The notes beneath the pieces are model-generated. The model ran no database searches. It worked only from the letters and a program-made list of their open reading frames with translations, and was not told the origin of the DNA. Positions 42,501-46,964 of a stretch of 46,964 nucleotides of DNA are shown here, in pieces. How positions within the stretch are numbered: the stretch's first letter is position 1; each line of letters starts with the position of its first letter. Source of the DNA: Bacteroidia bacterium (GTDB taxonomy: Bacteria; Bacteroidota; Bacteroidia; Flavobacteriales_D; Sanyastnellaceae). The stretch spans positions 299,388 to 346,351 of the forward strand of contig JAUICJ010000001.1 in NCBI GenBank assembly GCA_030427925.1, given 5' to 3'. A program made the position numbers and the translations under genes.

Positions 42501-45500
42501 ACGCTGATGACTTGGGTGTGGTCCGTGACGTTGCCCGAGCAATCTGTGGCGGTCCAGGTCCGCGTCCAAACGCCCGTTGCTTCGCAGGTGCCCGCTTCGA
42601 ACGATTCCAAGAAGTCCACTGTTGCCGTGCTGCAGTTGTCTGTGGCCGTCAAGGTTGCCGGTGCTGGAACGTTTCCACACGCCACGGTGAGGTCAGCGGG
42701 CAACTCCTCGTTGAAGGCAGGAGCCGTCGTGTCGTTCACCTCGATGGTGAAGGTGGCCGTGGTGGCGTTGTTGCACGCATCGGTGGCCGTTAAGGTCACG
42801 AGGTGCACGTAGTTTCCGCACGCATCGTCGCTCAGGACCGTGCGATCTTCCGTGATGGTCACGTTCGAGCAGGCGTCGATGGCTTCGGCCGTGTACGGCT
42901 GTTCGGTGCAGGATTCAAGTTGGTCCGCTGGGACGAGCGTGAACGTGGGCGGGGTTTGGTCCGACACTTCGATCACTTGCACGTGCGCGGTTTCGTTGCC
43001 GGAGCAATCGCTCGCCGTCCACGTCCGCGTGATCGTGTAGGATCCGGGGCAAGCTCCCGCTGTGGTAGACTCGTCGAACGTCACGATCGCGCCTTCCGAG
43101 CAGTTGTCGGTTGCCGTCAACACCGGGGCCGTGGGGATGGCGTCGCATTCCACGGTGACGCTAGCGGGAAGGGACTCCACGAATTCAGGGGCGACGTCGT
43201 CTTGAACCGTGATCGTGAATTGCGTCGTGGCCACGTTGTCGCAGGCATCCGATGCCGTGATGGTCACCAAGTGGCTGTAGTTTCCGCACGCGTCTTCGCT
43301 CAGGATTTCGCGCGTTTCGTTGATGATGACCTCGGAGCACGCATCGATGGCGGCTGCGGCATAAGGTTGCTCGCTGCAGTCGTTGATTTGGTTCGCGGGT
43401 GTGCTGGTGAAGGTCGGTGGCGTGGTGTCTTCGATGAGCAGGGTTTGGACCACTTCAGACACGTTGCCGCAATCATCTACGGCGGTGAGCGTGCGCAGAA
43501 CCGTGTAACAGCCGCCTGTGGGGTTCACCGGTTCATCGGTCCAAGTCACCGCAACTTCGGTGTCCGCGTTGTCCGAGGCGGTCCATCCGCCCCAATCGGA
43601 TTGGGCGTTGTAATCGGTGCATTCCACGACAACGGATTCGGCTGTCAACGCGGGCGCTGTGGTATCCTGAACTGTGATGAACGTTCCCGTGGAGCTGGTG
43701 AGGTTGCAGAAGTCTTCCGCGATCCAAATCCGAACGAACTCATAGCTGCCCTCCGGCGTGTTGTCATCGCCAGCACACAGCGGGGTCGCTGTTCCATCGA
43801 AGAAGTTGATGGTCAACGTACCATCCTCCATGCTGCTGCAATTGTCGGTAGCGCTGGCTTGAAGGTCCATACTCCATTCCCCGTTTTCGTCGAGGAAGGC
43901 TGATGCAGAACCGGCCACGGAAATCGTCGGTTCGGTGTTGTCGAACAGGGTGAGGTATTGTTCGGCGGTCGCTGCGTTGCCACAAGCGTCCTGCGCGGTC
44001 CAAACCCGCAGCCAAGTGCCCGGACATCCACCGCCCAGCAGCGTTGCGTTCACGCTGTACGTCACGTCTGACCCGCACGCATCGGCAGCCGTCAACGGGA
44101 GGTAGTTGGTGTCAAACGGATCTTCGAGCGCAGAGCACTCGACCGTACGGAAGAGCTGATAGGGGTCAAACACGGGGGCGGTGACGTCCTCGACGGTGAT
44201 GGTTTGGACACACGAGGCGGGTTCGCCCGCTTGGCCACACGCATCAACGGCCGTGGCCGTGAAGGTCCGTTCAAACGAATAGCTTCCGCCGCATCCGGGC
44301 GTGGGAGGCCCATCGAAGAACGTCACTTGCACCGGGACCGAGCCGTCGCAGGCGTCCTCTGCGGAGGCGCTGGCCATGCCCGTTACGTCGGTATTCAGGT
44401 TCGCAGTGCAGGACGGGTTCGCTGCGATGGTCACGTCAGCCGGGCAGTCGATGCTGATGACGGGACCGGAGGTGTCCCCGACTTGGATGGTCTGCTCGCA
44501 CGTTGCAACGGCGCTGTTTCCGCACACGTCGGTGGCCGTCAACGTAAAGGTCCGAACGAAGGTGAACCCAGCGCAGCTTGGAATGGCCTCGCTGTCGCTG
44601 GTGGTCCAAACCGTTGCCACGTCCCCGCAATTGTCCGTGACCGTGAAGTCAGGTGTGCCCAAGGCGGCGACGCTCGTGTCGGCCGCGCAGGCGGTTCCTT
44701 CAACCGCGAGTTCAGGGGCGCAGCTGAGGCTGATTTCCGGTGCGACGTCATCGATCAGTTCGATGGTTTGGGTGAAGAAAGCGGTGTTTCCACACGCGTC
44801 CACTGCCGACCAAGTCCGAACGATGGTGCCTGGAGCCCCCAAGCAGCCGCCGGCGGTGGTGGCGTCCGTATAAGTCAAGGTGATGTCGTTGCAAGCGTCC
44901 GACACGTCAACCACGATGCCGCTCAGGTCGCCGCAGGGCGCGGTCACTTCGGGCTCCGTGTTGCCGAAGCTCGGGGGCGTGAGGTCTTCGACGTGCAAGG
45001 TTTGCATGGCGGTGGTGCTGTTGCCACACGCGTCGGTTGCCGTCCACGTCACGACGCGGTCGTAGTTGGTTCCGCATGAGCCCGGCACGTCCACGAAGGT
45101 GGACGTGAGCGACACGCCACCGCAGTTGTCCGTGGCTTCCGGGGTCAGGTAGAACACGTCTTCCTCGCATCCGAAGTAGATGTCAGAGGGAAGGGCGCTG
45201 ATGACCGGTGCGACGTTGTCGATTCCGGTGATGGTTTGGACGTAGTCGGTGGTGTTTCCGAGGCAGTCGGAGGCCTGCCAGGTGCGCGTGATGATGAATT
45301 CGTTGGCGCATGCTCCGGTTTGGGTGGTCTCCCCGATGTAGGCCAAATCCACATTCGCATTGGAACATCCTTCCGCCACTTCGAAAGCATCCAATCCCAC
45401 GACCGGCGGCACTTCACCACACGCGACCTCCACATCCGCTGGTCCACTCAGGAACACCGGGCCTTCCTCATCCACCACCTCGAAGAGCTGCACTTCATTC

Positions 45501-46964
45501 CACCACAAATTGCAGGTGGGATCGTAAGCGGTGTAGTGAATGTACACCGCGTCCTGTCCACAAGCGGTCGGCTCGACCACTTCGTCTTCGCTCAAATCGA
45601 TGACGAGGTCGCCCACAAAGCCGATGACGGATTCGCCTTGAACCATGCCTTCCCAAGAGAACCAGCCGCCCAGTCCGTATTGGCAATTGTGGCCGTTGCC
45701 GCCGTATCCGAGCTGGAATCGTTTGCTCTGGCTCGTAGGCATGTGGTTGAGCGCGAGGTAAGAACCCGCATACCCGCCCATCCCTTGGAGGTAACTTTGG
45801 TCGTTCTTCAGAACGTACGTCAAGGTGTTGGCGGTGTCAATGGAGCAGCCGTAAGCGGCGATGAGGCCATGGTTGGGCGATTCAGCAAGGAATTCATCGG
45901 CGGGTTGTTCGCCTTCAAAAACCAGGTGCACTTCCCAGGCCAAATCCGCATTCACATTGTTCCGAACGGTTCCCTCCACCAACGCCGTTCCATTGCTGAA
46001 TCGCGTAACGGTCAGCGGTTCCTCCTCGAACCACAAATCCGTGGGCGCCAATCCTTGGCTAGCCAGTCCGTTGATGCGAATGGCGGCATCGGGTCCGCTA
46101 CCATAAGCGGTGGTGCCTCCATTCAAAATGATTCCGCCGGATGCGTCACCGACGAAGGCACTGACCTCCAACGCTTCGCCCGTGCAGAATCCGGTGGCCG
46201 TAACGTCCAGTGGAGCGGTGGGCAGGTCTTCTGCGCAGGACAAGGTTTGGTCCGTCAACGCTGGCTCAAATACGGCGTAACAAGCCTCGCATGGCAACGG
46301 CTCTCCATTGCAATCGAAGCCCATCTCGGGATACGTGCAGCTGGCGTCATCGTCCGTCGCGTCGGCTTGGAAATTGCACGCGGCCTCATCCGTACAGCCG
46401 GGCACTTCAAAGGGGTCGCAGATGCCGTCTCCATCGGTATCGGTCAGGCAATTCCCTTCGCAGTCGTAACCGAATTCGGCATAGGTGCAGGTTCCATCTT
46501 CATCGGTGGCACCGGCGTTGTAGTTGCAGGCCATTTCATCGGTACAACCTGGAATTTCAAACGGATCGCAAACCCCATCGCCATCCGTGTCATCGAGGCA
46601 AATGCCAGCACAGTCGTAACCGGTCTCTGCGTAGGTGCAGGATCCGTCTTCGTCCGTGGCATCGGCTTGGTAATTGCAGGCCGTCTCATCGGTACAACCG
46701 GGGATTTCAAACTCGTCACACACACCATCGAGGTCGGCATCGTTCAAGCAGACGCCGTCGCAGTCGTAACCGGCATCGGCGTAGGTGCAGGATCCGTCTT
46801 CGTCGGTCGCATCGGCGTTGTAGTTGCAGGCGGTTTCGTCCTGGCAACCGGCAATCTCAAACTCGTCGCACACGCCATCGAGGTCGGCATCGTTCAAGCA
46901 GACGCCGTCGCAGTCGTAACCCGCATCGGCATAGGTGCAGGACCCGTCTTCATCGGTCGCATCG
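39578..46964 (-). CDS. Giant T9SS-exported adhesin with HYR-like repeats (5' end beyond the window)
   Basis: The frame is open from 46963 to the stop at 39578, giving 2461 residues in the window; the N terminus lies further right. From N to C it has four full and one partial 50-residue Asp/Cys-rich repeats (46280-46964), then a globular domain inside an HYR-like unit (about 45590-46160). Nineteen HYR-like units of about 82 residues follow (about 40773-45473), with the core TDNC ... RTWTATDxxGN. A twentieth unit is interrupted by a second, related globular domain (about 40020-40560). A type A sorting domain closes the chain (about 39578-39852), with SLQPNPASDVALLNFN and GLEVGTYAVVIST. The C-terminal signal means export by type IX secretion and surface attachment. 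Adhesion is inferred from the repeat families. Confidence 0.93.
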   Translation of the reverse strand, partial: DATDEDGSCTYADAGYDCDGVCLNDADLDGVCDEFEIAGCQDETACNYNADATDEDGSCTYADAGYDCDGVCLNDADLDGVCDEFEIPGCTDETACNYQADATDEDGSCTYAETGYDCAGICLDDTDGDGVCDPFEIPGCTDEMACNYNAGATDEDGTCTYAEFGYDCEGNCLTDTDGDGICDPFEVPGCTDEAACNFQADATDDDASCTYPEMGFDCNGEPLPCEACYAVFEPALTDQTLSCAEDLPTAPLDVTATGFCTGEALEVSAFVGDASGGIILNGGTTAYGSGPDAAIRINGLASQGLAPTDLWFEEEPLTVTRFSNGTALVEGTVRNNVNADLAWEVHLVFEGEQPADEFLAESPNHGLIAAYGCSIDTANTLTYVLKNDQSYLQGMGGYAGSYLALNHMPTSQSKRFQLGYGGNGHNCQYGLGGWFSWEGMVQGESVIGFVGDLVIDLSEDEVVEPTACGQDAVYIHYTAYDPTCNLWWNEVQLFEVVDEEGPVFLSGPADVEVACGEVPPVVGLDAFEVAEGCSNANVDLAYIGETTQTGACANEFIITRTWQASDCLGNTTDYVQTITGIDNVAPVISALPSDIYFGCEEDVFYLTPEATDNCGGVSLTSTFVDVPGSCGTNYDRVVTWTATDACGNSTTAMQTLHVEDLTPPSFGNTEPEVTAPCGDLSGIVVDVSDACNDITLTYTDATTAGGCLGAPGTIVRTWSAVDACGNTAFFTQTIELIDDVAPEISLSCAPELAVEGTACAADTSVAALGTPDFTVTDNCGDVATVWTTSDSEAIPSCAGFTFVRTFTLTATDVCGNSAVATCEQTIQVGDTSGPVISIDCPADVTIAANPSCTANLNTDVTGMASASAEDACDGSVPVQVTFFDGPPTPGCGGSYSFERTFTATAVDACGQAGEPASCVQTITVEDVTAPVFDPYQLFRTVECSALEDPFDTNYLPLTAADACGSDVTYSVNATLLGGGCPGTWLRVWTAQDACGNAATAEQYLTLFDNTEPTISVAGSASAFLDENGEWSMDLQASATDNCSSMEDGTLTINFFDGTATPLCAGDDNTPEGSYEFVRIWIAEDFCNLTSSTGTFITVQDTTAPALTAESVVVECTDYNAQSDWGGWTASDNADTEVAVTWTDEPVNPTGGCYTVLRTLTAVDDCGNVSEVVQTLLIEDTTPPTFTSTPANQINDCSEQPYAAAAIDACSEVIINETREILSEDACGNYSHLVTITASDACDNVATTQFTITVQDDVAPEFVESLPASVTVECDAIPTAPVLTATDNCSEGAIVTFDESTTAGACPGSYTITRTWTASDCSGNETAHVQVIEVSDQTPPTFTLVPADQLESCTEQPYTAEAIDACSNVTITEDRTVLSDDACGNYVHLVTLTATDACNNATTATFTIEVNDTTAPAFNEELPADLTVACGNVPAPATLTATDNCSTATVDFLESFEAGTCEATGVWTRTWTATDCSGNVTDHTQVISVIDNDAPELVAESVLELSVEAFIEDAAYATAVDACSEALLTFTDQFIASGCTGTIVRTYVAVDGCGNQSVPVEQEIILIDSLAPVVLTTPEDLTFGCDEVISVALPTAVDNFDTELEITFVDDTLQASSATEFELMRTFTIADDCGNSTTTSVVISIVDATGPELVYQAPAPVLQSTEWDESLLAFYEPVVQDNCTSETGGGGASAGALQGTGLPGTWSHSIVEGSCAGAFDVVVNYAFSDENGNVLEVPFTLSFLDSVDPVMTFVPADATLNCDAALPEDLATAVDNATASEDLILAYTDDVTPGTCPNELTIVRTHTATDACGNTAVATQILNVVDNQAPTFTFVPDTATVQCSEDLPAPNAVAEDACGAATMTTSDAIVAEGVVGNYTLERTFTATDECGNAETAVQIIHVVDTEGPVFDAEPGNLIVTHEAWLVIDLMNYAPTFEDACDPNATLDMSVVISDVVCTGTFVATVTYTATDASGNSSSVSNTVTVTDTTAPVISYVPANVALSCDEQVPFEWIVASDDATADADLVYDFADVIVEGSCSTEYVIERTFTVTDDCGNSSIALQVLTISDTAAPVLEGTCDAGNGETIALCFDSYGGTFTLPDACVLDVTDNCDAGTEVVYEEVIEPTLPAGTDIMQGYCTVTTPDVMPDDLTCDNMQPYSVFLGSFPGEAFYESVAGTATHLDDGTFVLSQTVVASDNPNAGWTIDVTFTEGLNWTDWMNNPEAQSYRYVCGTQVNDHENWLYHIMTSGTMTGWGDYAGSVLNLTHQPSNFYYAMQEGFGANNKNSNYGYSADFFYTGTLNGNAVSGTGDLFGDLNCTEPVTVTRTYTATDCAGNATSFEYVLSVESTSCLPTPPIAGPYEDEEDNGPSGLIVGENGIEIVSLQPNPASDVALLNFNIDQDDVVAVTLHSLQGALISDIFHGQVFAKTPQTIEFRVKGLEVGTYAVVISTSQERVSRLLVVMP
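40773..45473 (-). repeat. Nineteen tandem HYR-like units
   Basis: Each unit of about 75-95 residues begins with a VxDxxAPxF-like strand and ends RTxTAxDxCGNxxxxxQ. HYR (hyalin repeat) domains are immunoglobulin-like and common in large bacterial surface proteins. Units at about 42966-43436 and 42500-42965 are duplicated as a two-unit block. Confidence 0.85.
46280..46964 (-). repeat. 50-residue (150-base) Asp/Cys repeats at the right edge
   Basis: Four complete units start at 46963, 46813, 46663 and 46513 (read leftwards), with a fifth partial unit from 46363. Each has the form DATDEDGSCTY ... GYDCxGxCLxDxDxDGVCD followed by FEIPGCTDETACNYNA. The two rightmost units share long identical DNA runs. 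The DxDxDG loops look like thrombospondin type 3 Ca sites. More copies may lie beyond the window. Confidence 0.9.

Noticed and set aside
46280-46964. CRISPR-like direct repeats
   Set aside because: The period is 150 bases with no unique spacers, and all copies are in frame within a coding sequence, so this is a protein repeat.

Overview
The window is a gene-dense, high-GC (roughly 60% or more by eye) piece of a Bacteroidota chromosome, most likely from a Flavobacteriales-like lineage. The evidence is a type A type IX secretion sorting domain on a giant surface protein, TAnnTTTG-type promoter elements instead of E. coli-type -10 boxes, no clear Shine-Dalgarno use, a DnaG primase without zinc ligands, a DUF4292 lipoprotein, a Bacteroidota-type HlyD/ABC/TolC exporter, and a ligand-sensing propeller histidine kinase paired with a LytTR regulator. 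No insertion sequence, phage, CRISPR array or rRNA was seen, and no gene-free stretch exceeds 300 bases.

Region 1 (1-17.8 kb, all minus strand) reads from right to left as one or a few long operons. It runs: polyprenyl diphosphate synthase, MORN-type lipoprotein, LysM glucosaminidase, homogentisate dioxygenase and 4-hydroxyphenylpyruvate dioxygenase (tyrosine catabolism), a lone double-ATPase of the oligopeptide type, an ABC exporter with its HlyD adaptor and TolC channel, enoyl-CoA hydratase, dUTPase, a sugar-phosphate nucleotidyltransferase, a TPR lipoprotein, a DUF4292 lipoprotein, an EnvC-like protein and the start of feoB. Many junctions overlap by 4 bases.

Region 2 (17.9-35.9 kb) is mostly housekeeping and signalling. 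It holds yicC-gmk-nadD (plus), prs-rplY-pth (minus), a TonB-type protein, an OmpR/HK pair, the LytTR/propeller-kinase pair, dnaG-mscS (plus), recJ (minus), a Cys-rich lipoprotein (plus) and an OmpA-type lipoprotein (minus).

Region 3 (35.9-47.0 kb) is more accessory. It has an aldehyde dehydrogenase, a tRNA-Gln with its own promoter and terminator, two convergent secreted fibre-like proteins that share an N-terminal calcium-loop-like module, and the 3' 7.4 kb of a giant T9SS-exported adhesin. That adhesin has 19 whole HYR-like repeats between two related globular domains, each of which looks inserted into a terminal HYR unit, and Ca-loop repeats that run off the right edge.

The most unusual signals are: (a) the heptamer TTTGGCC/GGCCAAA, hand-counted at about 52 sites against about 6 expected; (b) the nested architecture of the giant protein; (c) the fibre protein pair; and (d) an ABC exporter whose ATPase has lost the signature, Walker B glutamate and H-loop histidine. 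None of these was tested computationally.
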